From NCBI GenBank assembly GCA_014905825.1, contig JACGCN010000059.1, positions 166,647-230,646 of the forward strand: 64,000 nt of DNA, given 5' to 3'. Under the pieces are notes generated by a model. It ran no database searches, was not told the DNA's origin, and saw only the letters and a list, made by a program, of their open reading frames with translations. This DNA comes from Lyophyllum atratum (taxonomy: Eukaryota > Basidiomycota > Agaricomycetes > Agaricales > Lyophyllaceae). Shown in pieces: positions 45,870 through 58,248 of the stretch. The stretch's first letter is position 1. Each line of letters starts with the position of its first letter. Both the position numbers and the translations under genes were made by a program.

Positions 45870-47814
45870 ATGACTACTAACCCGTCGCACATCCTGATCG
45901 CCCGCAACTCAAGGGGTCCCAACAACCCCTCAGCCTCCCTCAGTTCCCCCACAGAAACTCACGCCGCAGCCTCCGGTATATTCCGCTCCTCTGGATCACC
46001 ACCCTGGCTGCTTCAGGAGTGCGAGACAGATGACATCGTCTCCGAGCTGAGCATCGACGACGATGGCGACGAGGCCATTGAGATCGACGAGACCTTCACG
46101 AAGCATAGTCGATTTCCTGGTACGGTGAAGATCGTGGTCGAGAGCACCACATTCTGGTCAGCGTCGCAATGTATATAAGGTGCACGAGAATAATCATCTC
46201 TCTTCCTTTTCACGCGACAGGGCGCACAAGGAGGTCCTAATCTTCGCATCTCCCTTCTTCGAAGCAGCTCTCAGTGGAAATTGGTCAGAGACCGGCCGCC
46301 CGCCCTCGATGTCGAGCGTTATCACTATATCACAGCCCCCTTCCATACCTGGCGACAGGACGAGAACAGACGTGCCGACCGAGATGACCTTTGCGCCCAT
46401 GGATCCCGACGTTGATCCAGCTGAGCTTCATATGATCGCAGAGAATGATATAACGAGGGTCGACACCGCCAGTGAAAGTGAGGATGGAGATGCACACAGC
46501 ACATCCGAGTCAGCGGCAGAGACAGATTCGCTTGCACCTCCACCTGACGAAGTTGCACGCGCTCGGGATAAAAGTCTCGCGAAACTACAGGGATCTGACA
46601 ACAGAGGCGAAGGTAGCAGTTGGCAGGGGAGAAGCTCTGTAGAGAGATCGCATGACAAAAGGTCTCTGAGGCGGAGAATGGTGCACGGCCCAGACGCCGT
46701 TATCGTCCTCAAGGAAGAACGCGTATGTTGCGCTTGCTACACTACTCTTTCTCGTTCTTATAGTTGTGATAGGCTAGTACGTTCCACGATTTCCTCAGAT
46801 TCGTATACCCCCAGTATGCCTTCGATAATCTACATTTACCTATCCTCGCTGATCATGGGTACAGTCTTGAATGCACGATTACCTGGAACAATGTCGAGAG
46901 CCTTATGAACATCTCGCATAAGCTCTGTGTGCCCCGGCTGCAACGCGAGTGCCTCACTTTCCTCCTCACGCATGCTGCGGGCAAGCCAATCAAGGCCATG
47001 CGCATAGCCGAGCTCTTCGAGGAGGAGGAGCTCTACCGCGAGTCGAGCCGGTTCGTCCTGGATAACCCAGGAGGGTGGCTAGAGCAGGAACTAGCCACGC
47101 TTTCCCAAGAGACACTGTTGAAGCTTGAGAAACGGTACGAGTATCGTTCAGTTTTTAACTCAACGTCCAAACTCTTACGCTCTTCACCATGGTAGCCGTA
47201 CTTGGTTCCTCGAGCGGGTCCTAAAACTCGGTTTGACGATGGTTGCGAAGGAGTATCAGTGTGTGAGTACACTCCACCCACGTATCTAATAGTGCCTATA
47301 ATTAACAACTCTACCCACCAGTGCGCGACATGCCCGGACCCCCTTACATGTGCTCGACTTCTTGAGGAGAAATGGAAGCAAGCATACATGGCCGTTTTCC
47401 GTTTCGGTGAGTCAAGCCCCGCGATCATCTAGCATCTTCTTATTCCGAATGGTAGGCCCTCCCCAACCATCCATGGTTTTCCGATACCTCCGCATGCTGG
47501 AGGGCGTTAGTCCTCCCTTGTCACTGACCCAGACCGCCTGCCAGGCTAGCGCAAAGGCATTCACCGCAACACGTACGTCTCATATCTTCATCCCTAAGCG
47601 TGGTAGGAATATTGATGTTTGACTATCTTTAGTGTTTGATCGAATGTTCTCGCTGGGTGTCCGCGGTAGCGGCACGGACACCGCTCCGCTGGGTGGTCGG
47701 GTGACTGCCGCTGCCGTTGCAGGGGCAGCAACCGGTCCCCGACGCCATTTCCTGTTCTGCGCACTAAAACCTGACGTTGCACCCAAGGCGCGTCGCTCGC
47801 GCGAGCTTTTGTAG
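45870..47814 (+). CDS. BTB/POZ-domain protein with acidic insertion inside the BTB fold
   Basis: Seven exons (45870-46156, 46221-46722, 46773-47134, 47196-47262, 47322-47406, 47456-47572, 47633-47814) give 533 residues. The first BTB half is TVKIVVESTTFWAHKEVLIF plus ASPFFEAALSGNWSE; the second is AVIVLKEERASTFHDFLRFV and YPQYAFDNLHLPILADHGYS. Between them lies about 120 residues of Ser/Glu/Asp-rich sequence. A BACK-like helical part follows (NISHKLCVPRLQRECLTFLL, IAELFEEEELYRESSRFVLD), then CATCPDPLTCARLLEEKW and a C-terminal Gly/Ala-rich part ending RRSRELL. BTB proteins of this kind are often Cul3 adaptors or scaffolds. No Kelch or zinc finger is present. The 249 bp upstream is shared with the divergent peptidase gene. 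Confidence 0.82.
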
Positions 47815-48264
47815 ACGGGAGATTATCATTAGACGAAGATCTATGTATGCCTGCTGCGCGCGCTGTCGTCGATAATGTATGATAATTGTATATACCTACA
47901 AAACTTATTTCAACTTGCAGGAATCGGTCTTATATTTCCTTCTGGTTCTAATTGATGGCAAGGGGGGGTGGTCATACTTAGAGATACATCCAATCCGGGG
48001 TTATGTGGAGAGACGGGTATAATGAAAGTAAACATGAAGATGAGGAAAGAAGAAACGAAGGGGAAGTGGGGATGGACGCCACCAGGGGAAGAAGTAGATG
48101 CGTATGGACTCGAATATAAAGACCACTCCAGCAAATCAGATGGAGGGAGGTAAAAGAGAGGCGAGAAGACGGATAAAACCGTTCAATACATATGTGCTGA
48201 AAGCCTGCTATGCGTTCCTCGTGACCCTAAAAGAAAATAATAAAATAGTGAATAGTGATAGTGA
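47815..48264. other. Convergent intergenic region, 3' ends
   Basis: 450 bp between the BTB and RhoGAP stops; AT-rich near 47870-47900, no gene seen. Confidence 0.55.
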
Positions 48265-51200
48265 TCAGGTGTTGTATCCGGCCAGTTCGGGATGGCCTTG
48301 TTCGTTGAATATCGAAGGAGCATGATCCACAAGCCACTCGATGGAAAGTGCCTTGCCTGCCATGTCGTGGAATTCGGCTGACAGATCTCGGGATCGCATC
48401 AGGGTAGCTGGTGGTAGATTTTCAATTAAAACCTAGGTCAAATCAAGAAGCGGCGACTTACGACCAAATACCACACCAAGATTTCGTGCATTCATTTTGT
48501 TGATCTCTGAGCGATCCCGGACACTTGACATGAACTATTAGCGACGAGGACTCAAACAAAAAAATGCGCAACTCACCGATTCAGATGCAACATGAGCAGC
48601 CGCAGTGTGTAGTAGTGCTCATCTGGCAGCTTGTTGACGAGCTCCAGAAGTGAATTGTGCCGCGTAGCCTGATCTTTCAGATGCACGGCCGCCATAAATT
48701 CTTCGTGGAGATCGTAAGTCAGCAGAGGCACCGGCAGAGCACGGAAGTAGTTCTTCAACACAGATGTCACGCTACATATGTCATTGAAGCGATCCGAGTC
48801 TCGAAGATCGAAAGACGTGTAGTCCCCGCGCTCAAACAGTTGTGTGATGGCTTTCGACTGTCCTGTGCCGCCGGTTTTACGGTAGATGCCCTCGTAGTCC
48901 AGCGCTGGAGGAGTGTAAATGTTCACTCTACGAAGCCTTCGAAGAACGTCACTTACCAAGAGCTTCGACAGCTTGAATGCACTTTTCGACGATGACAGGC
49001 ACCTGACGGTCTTCGCCTTTTGAGTCTGCGTGCACTTGCTCCACAAGGTTCCGACCAAACATCGACGGAGCTATGTGGACGATGTGAATGACGAAGCAAG
49101 TGAATAGAAGCCCTGGACATACGCATTGGGAAAGGAGTAATTTCCGGTTGTCCGTTGCCATATTGTTGCTGTATGCATGATGTTTGTAGATGGGTGACAC
49201 ATCGCACATGAATGGAAGTGGAACAAGCTAACATAGCTCATGTTAGTCTCACAGAACAAAGCCACACAATGCGAAACCACACACCTGTGCAGCGCAATTG
49301 CGAACCCCACATCTTGTCGCCGCAATGGTCACACCGTGTAAATCGCAGGATGCTCAATTGCTGGAAGTTATGTTCCAAAGCCTTCCTGTCAATAAGGGCT
49401 GGTGTCTGCGAAACCTCCTTGGCCTTGGAGCCCCATTTCATAAATTTCGGCTTTGACGGCGTGTGTTCGTTTTCTTGTTTCTGCACCTTGAGGTGTCGCA
49501 AGTCCATCGTACTATCATCGTGAACGGTCGATGACCCGCCGCTCGTGGAGGAGCTGAGGGAAGTAGGGAGAGGGAACGCCTGCTGTTGATATTGTACCTG
49601 TGCTCGATGCTGGTCGAAGGAACGCGCCCTGCTAGTGTCGTTATAACCGTTGGTTGACATCTCGGGAACAGCGTCCATGCGACGGGAGTAGGCAGCACTC
49701 AGCTGCGCTAGCTCCTCATTCCGAGCATTAAGAACGGTCGTTTCCTCCAGGAAAACGTCCCGTACGGCTTTGAGCTCTGCGATTTCCCTCTGTAAACTTT
49801 CCCGCTCCTTGGTGAGAGGGACGAGTTCTCGTTTGTACTGGTGCTTGATATTGTCAAGGCGCTTCGTCAGGGAGCGGCCAAGATTGCTCGGGGGTAATTC
49901 GGACGTGGCGCTAGTGGTGAGCACATACTGAGTACATTTGATACGGAAAGGAACGCCTGAAAATACCTTCTGGTCGCTTCCAACTCCTCAACCTCAGCCA
50001 AGGCCATGTCCCGCTCAACCTTAAGGTTTGAAAGATCCAGCTCGAGACCGGACAAGTTTTCATGAAGCTCCTTCGAAAGCTGTTGTCGCAGCTGCTCTTT
50101 GCGATTGTCGCCCGATAGCGCCGTCAGCTTTGCAACTTGACCAGACAAGAGGACCCTCAGCCGTGTCACCTCAGCCTCGGCATCTCGGCGGGCCTTGAGC
50201 TCGCGGTCAAATTCTGTTTGCGCAACCGTAAGCCCTTCAATGTATTGCTTGCTCGTTCTCTGGAAGCCCGGTCAACTGAGGGTAAGGCAGCTTGATGAAT
50301 GATGACTAACCTTCATGCCGTCAAATTTGCTCTTTAACTGTTGATGCTCTGCTCTCCGTGCCTCCATTGTCGACAATATGGCCTCGACGAACGCCCGGTC
50401 CATCTTCAGCTGCTGTGCCCCACGTTCCCGTGCATCAGTAACCGCTTCCTGCAGCCGCACAGTCACCAGATCCGAGGTATCCGGCCGTAGGATCGTTGGA
50501 CTCGTAGACTCAGGTTCCGTCAATGTGAAGCGCGTTGAAGCAGAAGTCGTTGACTCGTTCAGAGTATCGAGGGACTTATCAGACTCCACGATCGTGGACT
50601 CCTTCAAGCCCACTGGAGGGCTCGGTAAGCGCGGAGTATGAGAGGAGTCCGAAGCATTTGAAGCGCTGGGGCGGCGGAAGACACCGTTGACCTTGAGGGC
50701 CTTCGTAGGGGGAACAGGTACGCCTGCTGGTTGCAAGACCGGCTGCTCAGCTTTCTGCACCTCTGGCCTGACCGTCGTGTCATCAGTTTCAGGCTCCTCA
50801 GCTGTCGGCGGGAAAAACGTGTCTTGAAGCGTCGGAGTGACACTTTCATCAAAGTTGACGGCGGTTGGTGGCGGCGTTAGGGCACCACCCGTCCCACCTT
50901 CCACAATCTTCGCCAGCCGGTCCAAAGATTTGCGTGAGGGAAACCCACCCATTGAAGAGAATATCTCTGAGAAATCGGCTGAAGTCATCGAAAGACGGAT
51001 CGGAGGAAGAGCCGGAGCGATGAAGGTAGAGCGGGAAGTACGCTCCACCGGAGATTCCTCTGAGCCACTACTATCCAGCAACAGCATAGAGGAGTCTGGT
51101 TCAATGTCGCCATAAGACTCCTCGGTCCAAGACAACTTCTTCTCATCCTTGGGAGGAGGTGCGGGGGGGAAAGACTCTGCCGCCTGCGACCGCTGATCGT

Positions 51201-53144
51201 TGCGTTCGCCCTCCGGGTCGGTGTCTTCGGTCTCGCTCTCGACACTATGTGGAACATCCGCACGATACGCAGGGGATACAGACCGCGACCGTGTTCGTAA
51301 CTGGTTGAGACTAGTACCTGAAGTAGGCCGCGATCCAGGACGCTGACGATCATCGAAAGATCGCTGTTTGCGAAGGGTCTCCAATTCTCTGGGCCCTGCA
51401 GAGAGACGCGCATCTCCTCCTTGGGGACCACCGGCGTTGGGATTGACAACAGGTGATCCTGGCTTCGCTCGCGATTTCAGGGGTGGAACAGAGCCGACCT
51501 TGACGTTTGTAGAAGGCACCGTCACAACGATGGTCTGATCTTGGGAATGGTCTGTTGACCGGGATGGCGATGATGGTTGTGATTGGTATAGGTCTTCTGA
51601 ATAAGGGAGACCGGAAGAGGAGCGTTGACTCGAGTGGCTGCGATGGGAGCTGCTATTAGATGTAGGGCGAGGGGAGGAAGGAGATCGGGGATGGAATTGT
51701 TCACGGAGTGGCGAAAGGGTGGCATTGGGGGAGTCCCGCCCACCGAGGAGCGTCGGAGTGTAATTGGATGATATGGGGCCGGGGAAGGAGAGGGAGCGAG
51801 GAGAAAGCGCAGGCTGTGATGCCTGAGTCCCGGATAACGAGTTCAAGTCTGATAAAGTCAAAACGGGGTTAATCGACCGCCGTTTGTCACGGCGGGATGT
51901 GGGTGCTGTCAAGCCCTCGGAGGCGGCAGGTGCAGTCATAGGCGTGTCAGTGGGCTGCTGAGTTGGGTCACCTTTGATCCCGAACAAGATGTTCAGTGGA
52001 CGGACACCATCGTCGTAACTGCGTCGTCGCTCGTCGTGGATCGCGTCCGAGGAGGTGTTAGGGATGGGCAACGTGCTCTGCTTCATTGGGTTTTGCCTTT
52101 CCGGCTCGGAGCTGATGTATTTCGTCGGATACGGCGGGGGTTGATGATCTGGCTCCAAAGGGGGGGCTACTTTGACAGAGAATGATTGCGAGGAAGAATA
52201 TGGTGACAGCGGGGGTCGCGTAGGGGTAGACGGATGGACCTGCGGGCTGGACGCAAACGCATCACTCACGTAGGGTCCCATGGGCTTGGAAGGTGAACGG
52301 AGAGGCACGGTCGTTTCAGGACCTCGGGAACTCGATGGGCGCGAGCTGGTGGAGGATTGGAGGCCGTAAGAGTTTGAGCTGCTCAGATAAGGATCCTGGG
52401 GTGCGGAGGAAGATGTCTATAGGAGAATAAGATTTAGGAGTCGAGAGAATGAAGAAATAGCGACGTACGCCATTCTCCGCATGAAACTTTCTAGCCTCAC
52501 GTTCGCGGGACTTTGTCGAACCGCTGCCTCCAGCCTTTTTCTCCCTCTCCCTCTCTGCCTTCTTTTGAACGTGATTCCTGATTCTAGCCATTCTCTCGTT
52601 ATGGCAATTCATACAATAAATGCCCTGACTGGTCTTGGCGAAGACGAGATCATCGATACGACACGCGCAAACCTTGCATTTAAAACAGTGGGCGTGATAT
52701 GAGTCGTCTCCGGTCATGATAGCTTCGTCTAGGATGGGTAGATGGCAAACATTGCAGCTATATGTGCAATTGGTACATATGGGGGAGCCGTCAGAGAGAA
52801 GGAGAAGACTGGTATCTGCAGTAACCTGATCCCCGCATTTGGCGCATTTGAAGCAGTCGACGTGGAAGAAGGATTGGCTGAAATCATAAATCGATCAGCA
52901 AGACGCAACTGTAAAGGATCTGCTGCGTATGCAAGAAGCATGCGCCCATGGGAGAGTGGACGTACCCGAATGCGACAACCAGACCTCCCTGTTCACTGAC
53001 GGCCGGCTTTCTGCACCCCGGACACAAGCGATCCTCCATTACGGACCCATCAGCCACGGAGTCGCGATTTCCTTGTTGCAAGTCGAGACGAGAGTGCCCG
53101 GGGTGGGAAAGGTCGCGTTGCGAGGGGTTCATAGTGGCCAACAT
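48265..53144 (-). CDS. LIM-C1-RhoGAP protein (Rga-type GTPase-activating protein)
   Basis: Ten exons (53144-52966, 52877-52469, 52416-50311, 50259-49967, 49910-49285, 49227-49123, 49070-48957, 48904-48577, 48523-48462, 48407-48265) join in frame to 1454 residues. Two LIM domains occupy about 30-155 (CPGCRKP, CFKCAKCG, CTNCTYSCNVC, CFKCKVCACRI, YCMNCHNE). A 700-residue Ser/Pro-rich disordered region and a coiled coil (RTSKQYIEGLTVAQTEFDRE through LQREIAELKAVRDVFLEE) follow. A C1-type zinc finger begins FTRCDHCGDKMWGSQLRC and ends STSIHVRCVTHLQTSC. The RhoGAP domain has the arginine finger in YEGIYRKTGG and ends NARNLGVVFGPTLMRSRD. It should switch off Rho/Cdc42-class GTPases at growth sites. 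An alternative ATG lies at 53132. Confidence 0.92.
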
Positions 53145-54096
53145 TGGAACGCGTGGGGTAGACTACAAGCAACGAGCAGGGCGACCCGCCCAGTTTAGAG
53201 GCGATGTAGATGCAAATGTGTGGCGACTCTCTGAGTGCCTGTGAAGAGGAAAGACAAGAAATGAAGGAGAGAACAGTCGATTGCGACGGACGACGACGAA
53301 CGACGATGGACAACAACGTGTCGGCATGAAATTAGCGGTAAGCGTCACGCAGTCACACTACGTTGATCGATTCCATGGTGGCGGTGTTGCTTTTTGTTGC
53401 CCCTTTACGAAGCGCTCTCAGTTTCATTGCAACTGTATCTTGCCCCACCCCATCCCCATCGACCCGCGCAAGTTTCAATTCTATGCTTACGACCCTCTTG
53501 ATATCGTGAGCTGGCGCCCATGACAACGGTGGCAAGCCCACTGTACTCGCAAGGCTGACGCCACTTGGGCACTGTGACATCAAACGTAGCAATGGCATAT
53601 GTACCACATGTCATACCTCGCGCCCAGTAGTAGTAAATACATGACGAGTGTGCGATCCAATCGTGCATATCGTGTTCCATTGATAGTCCATTGACGTCCC
53701 AGCGGGAGCCGGTTGCCAAAATGCCAGGCTCTCCATACTCGTGCTCCCGCGCCTCTCGGCAAAGTCGTTCACGAGACCAATGATGGTCCGTGCGCCCCGA
53801 ACGCCTATATAAGCAAGCCGCAAACACCCCGGATTCCCATCTCTTGTGCTCGGGCATGTACTGTCGTCAGTGAGGTTTTTACCGAGACACAGTTTTTTGC
53901 TGATTGCAAATTATACATCCGAACCCATCTGTTAGCTTCGGCTTTCAGTAATTTTTGGAACCCTTACAGTGCTTTGCTCTGTTTCTTAGATAGTACCACG
54001 GTTCGGTAGTTTGCATGATAATAGCAATTTTGTCTTCTGCCTCTCCAAAATAAGTGAAAAACATCTCCTGTCCGTGCAACTTGATCACCTACTTCC
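53145..54096. other. Divergent intergenic region, about 950 bp
   Basis: Shared upstream space of the RhoGAP and KTI12 genes. A 150-codon minus-strand frame at 53405-53857 is Cys/Trp/Tyr-rich without domain or splice partners and looks like chance. A TATATAA-like sequence near 53806 has no gene directly downstream. Confidence 0.45.
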
Positions 54097-55216
54097 ATGG
54101 CCCTTGTCACAATATCTGGCTTTCCGTCTTCTGGGAAGACGAAGAGAGCAGAACAGATCCGTACATCTCTTGAAAAGTACCTCACACATGAAAACTACCA
54201 AGGCCCGATATCCAAAGTTGCAGTGCTTTCCGACGACGTCCTGAACCTCAATCGCAGCTCCTATGATGGTGAGCACAACCTCGGGCGTCAATCCAATGGA
54301 CTCTTTTGACCCACTCACCGATGATAGAGAGCCGCTCCGAGAAACCAGCCCGTGGTGCGCTATTCACAGCAATGCAGCGACAGATGGCCGCGGACACCAT
54401 CCTGATCGTCGACGCATTGAATTATATCAAAGGATTCCGTTATCAGATGTATTGCGCCGCTCGGGAGATGAAGCTGCGTGTTTGCACCGTGCGTCCCTTG
54501 CCTATATGTCTCCGATGGTGCCTAACCCGCAGGCCGCAGATCTACGTTGTAGCTACGCAAGAGCAGTGTAGGGAGTGGAACGAGACGCGTCAGGATGGGC
54601 GCACCTACGCGCCGGAAACGTCTGTTCTTCTTCTCTTTCTATTGCGCCTCGCGATTGACGCTTGGAAAGGCTGGAGAATCTTCTATTTAGATACGAGGAA
54701 CCGTCATCCATGGTCCGATGGGATTCGCCTCTCTTCACTGTTCTCTGGGACGAGGACACTGCCCCAATGCCGCAAATCTGGGATGCGATTACCAAAGGTA
54801 ACATCAAACCCCCAAACTCTGGGACTCTTTCAGTGCGTCTTTACCCATTTGTCTTGGTGGATTCGATTGATCGACAATTATCCTTTACCCAGGTCGTAAA
54901 AGCGCCCACGGACGCTCTACAGGCACTTGAGCAGACAACCGCTGCCCTCGTATCCGCCATTCTCGCCGAACAGACTGGACTCGGCGGCCAGCTAAACCTA
55001 TCAATAACCACACCGTCATCGACGCTAAAACCATCTATTGCCCTCCCACCGCGTAATATTACACTATCCGAACTACAGAGACTCAAGCGGCAGTTCGTTA
55101 CCGTCCATAAGAAGGCGATCACCCTAGGGACCACGGAAAAGGGCGCTGTTGATTGGGGAGAGGAGAGTATCGCAAGCAAATTTGTAACATATCTAGAGGA
55201 ACACATAAAGTCTTGA
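54097..55216 (+). CDS. KTI12: KTI12, Elongator-associated P-loop protein
   Basis: Five exons (54097-54268, 54328-54488, 54540-54619, 54670-54832, 54893-55216) give 299 residues. It opens MALVTISGFPSSGKTKRAEQ with the P-loop at residues 8-15; VAVLSDDVLNLNRSSY, TILIVDALNYIKGFRYQMYC, AREMKLRVCTIYVVATQEQC, NETRQDGRTYAPETLENLLF and the RYEEPSSMVRWDSPLF block are as in yeast Kti12. The C-terminal helical part ends with ITLGTTEKGAVDWGEESIAS. Kti12 binds tRNA and Elongator and is needed for wobble-uridine modification (mcm5/ncm5). Its stop lies 46 bp from the stop of the convergent BTA1 gene. Confidence 0.95.
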
Positions 55217-55262
55217 TCTCGACTCTTGACTCGTGACATCCTGACAGCGAGCGGTATCGTCG

Positions 55263-58248
55263 TTAGGACCGCTTTACCCCGCGCCAACAGCAGGCATACC
55301 TGGAGGCATGGTTAGTTGTGACGAGGTACAGGGTAAGAGAAATGGACCGCTTACATGTTGACTCTGTCAATGGCAACCGAACCATCCCGAATGGCCATAG
55401 GTGAAACTTCGAAACCTGCGTTTATAAACCTTTATGGGGGAGCAGTTGGCATCGAATCATGAGACTGGAATGAAGATACTTACATCTCATTATACCATGG
55501 CTTCCGCGAGGCTGACCGCCAGAAGACCATACCACCAGGCGCGAGCACGCGATAAAACTCCTCCACTTCATCCTTGACGTCTTTCGAGCCCGGCGTAAAC
55601 CAGTCCAGATGGTCCATGATTATTGCCCGTGTGAGTGACCAGCGAGACAGTCCACGAAGCACGCTGGAAAACCTATCATGAGCAACATGAATGGAGCCAA
55701 GTTTCGGAGACGTACTTCACGATAGACTCGGTATGAAGTCGGAATGCGCTCATAGCACTGCCGCCTTCGGCTCTGAGTGCCTCGAAACCTCGGCGGGTCA
55801 GATAGTTCGGGCATGATGCGGGGGTGTAATGTCCCAGGAGGGCCTAAGGCCGTGCATCAGCTTCGGAACATCAGAAGACAAACTACACGGAGTGCGTACG
55901 AGCAGATAGAAGTAATTCCCGGTCTTGAGTAAGTAGGTCGAAGTAAGTGGGTCGAGTGTGTGGCAAATGAAATCATAGATGGAGCCCTCCTCCAGCAACA
56001 TGCGGCGCTGGTTTAGTGGGACGCCCAGGGCATTCCAACAGAACACCGGGTTCTTGAGCAGCGCCACGACGATTGGGTTCAGCAGGACGGGCCGCAGTTT
56101 CGTCCGCCAGACACTCGCTTGCTCCTCTAGAGTATCACAATTGCACATCTTCTCGACGTGCTTTGTCACACCTGCAAGGGTGAAGATGATGCGCGCGAGG
56201 CGTAGGGCCCACCCGCTGTACCCGCGCATATAGAACGCAGAGGAGAAAGCGTCATCGTTTAGCCGCCAGAACTGGTAAGCGCTGGAAGAGAGGTGCGGAG
56301 CGAGCTTCGAGTCGAGGAGCGTGCGGAAGTGTGGGTGACGGCCGGCACCGAAGAGGGCGAAGAAGTCTTCATAGGATAGACTCTGGAGGGCGGCAAGCTT
56401 AAGCTCGAGGAGGTGACCTTGGCTAGAGGGCGCGTAAATCGATCGGTAATCGAAACGGTAAGAAAGGCTATGCCTACCATGGATTCATGTCTACACAATG
56501 TATCTGCAGGCGGATTAGACGAGGCATCAAATGTTTTTTGTGAGAACCATACCCGCTTGGGTTGGGCCTCGATGGCATAGTGAAGAGCATTGTCCCCAGC
56601 CGAGGTGATCACAAACATGGAGTCGTCGCTCGACAAATTGAGATGCTTCATATCTTCAAAAGGATCTTCCTGTCCTGGTGTCAAGTTGTTGCATCTCTGG
56701 ATGAATAATGCACTGACCCATGTAAAAGAGTAGATGAAGGTTCTGAACTCCTTATGCACCGGTTGTTCATAGTAAGGTAGCCGCCAGGGCTGGTACTCCA
56801 GATGAGGAGTTGTATGAGATAATCAATAATCAGTCGGATGCTCACCTTGTCTGCCTGATAGTGGAAAGAACTCAGCGGCGGCGTGATATCAATGATCGTG
56901 TGCGCATCGTTAGTAGATTCCTTCAGATCCATGAAGGGCTCGCCGATTTCCAACGGTGGAACAGTTTCCTTGACATCGTGGTGGGCTAGTATTGGGGAGC
57001 CGATGAAATTCCCTCCTTCAACTTCGAAAGCGTGGCGCATTCGGGTGACATCGCAAGAACGGGGCCGACCAAGCCAGATATAGTAAGGACTAGCGAAAGG
57101 GTCGTGAAGGATTTTCTGACTTAAGGAAGGCTGCAGACTCACATTTGGACAATAAACGGAAGGATAAACCGATTGCGGCCGTTGTAGCTTTTCATCTAAT
57201 GAGGATAGTGTTGGTACAATACCCGTCATTACCAAGAGGGTGGGACTAACGGTGCCGAACTTGTATTCGAGATATGACCTTCGTGCGGAGCCAAGAGAGA
57301 TCTTAAGCAGGCTGGTAAGAGACTGCACGCGTATCATGCGGACTCGCTTACATGATCGAAGTCGAACCAGATTTGCCAGAACCATCGCGAAAGCCACCCG
57401 CATTCCTTGCTGATGCCACCAATCGCCTTCTCGTGGAGTGAAGGTTGCTTTTTCGCTGTATAAAAGTCGACGACACCAAATAATCCGTCCTGAGGAGAAA
57501 GAACATGATCGATGCGATCTAGTAAAGTGTAATAGTTGGGAATCTATCGACAAGTGTTATCATCTGTCTCTCAGTGGTAATATAGAGAGCCTCACCATGG
57601 ACAATGAATAGCTCATCGTAATGAATCCAATACTTCCTTTGGGGTCCTTCCCATCCGCCCACTCTGGTAAGGTAAACTGGTTTGCGTCCTGACACAAAAC
57701 GGTGACATTGTTCCACCCTTTCGCAGCGAAGCGTTTCCTGGCGACCTGTAGCAACGGCTCACAGAGATCGATAACATACACGGCATCAAAGGAAGAGATG
57801 GGAAAGTATTTGTCCATCAGCTCGATGTTGTAGCCTAGGCGAAAGATTAGTATGTAGAAAGGTGAAAGAGGGAAAAGAAACTTGCCTGTTCCACCGCCAA
57901 TGTCGATCCACACTAGAGGCCTGTTTGGCTGAGAAGCACGCATGGAGCGCAGGTGGCTGGCGGACAAGCTCAACATGGTGTTGCGGCCCCTGAGAAGGGA
58001 ATTGCGGGTCTTGTCATAAATATCTGCTTGCCCTTCGTAGAACTGGTGCAAGAGCTCGAGAATGCCGGGATATGCGGAAGAAAGTTAGAGCAGACCTTAT
58101 CCAATCGATCCTTCTGGTCGCAGGCACCGATGGGTCGAATGAAGCAGTGCCAGATAAATCGTAGCTGTGGCCGGAGAAGCCAAGCAAGGATAGCAGCGAC
58201 GAGAAGAAGGGTGGAATAAAAGAGTTGAGCGGCCTCAAGCATCATCAT
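55263..58248 (-). CDS. BTA1: Betaine lipid (DGTS) synthase BTA1, fused methyltransferase and aminocarboxypropyl transferase
   Basis: Fifteen exons join in frame to 750 residues: 58248-58096, 58042-57886, 57834-57596, 57543-57352, 57301-57251, 57195-57143, 57089-56846, 56795-56718, 56669-56553, 56503-56478, 56422-55900, 55843-55716, 55663-55484, 55429-55355, 55299-55263. A membrane anchor (YSTLLLVAAILAWLL) leads a SAM methyltransferase of BtaB type (FYEGQADIYDKTR, VWIDIGGGTGYNIELM, GFITMSYSLSMIPNYYTLLD). The BtaA-like DUF3419 half follows: EDPFEDMKHLNLSSDDSMFV, ITSAGDNALHYAI, IHCVDMNPCQGHLLELKLAA, ending VAIDRVNMYA. It makes diacylglyceryl-N,N,N-trimethylhomoserine, a phosphorus-free stand-in for phosphatidylcholine. 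Intron 2 has a GC donor (ACAG|GCAAGT); exon 10 is only 26 bp and encodes the VDMNP motif. Confidence 0.93.

Noticed and set aside
53405..53857. 150-codon minus-strand frame in the RhoGAP-KTI12 gap
   Set aside because: No domain, no signal peptide, odd composition (Cys, Trp, Tyr, Arg) and no splice partners; most likely a chance frame in promoter space.
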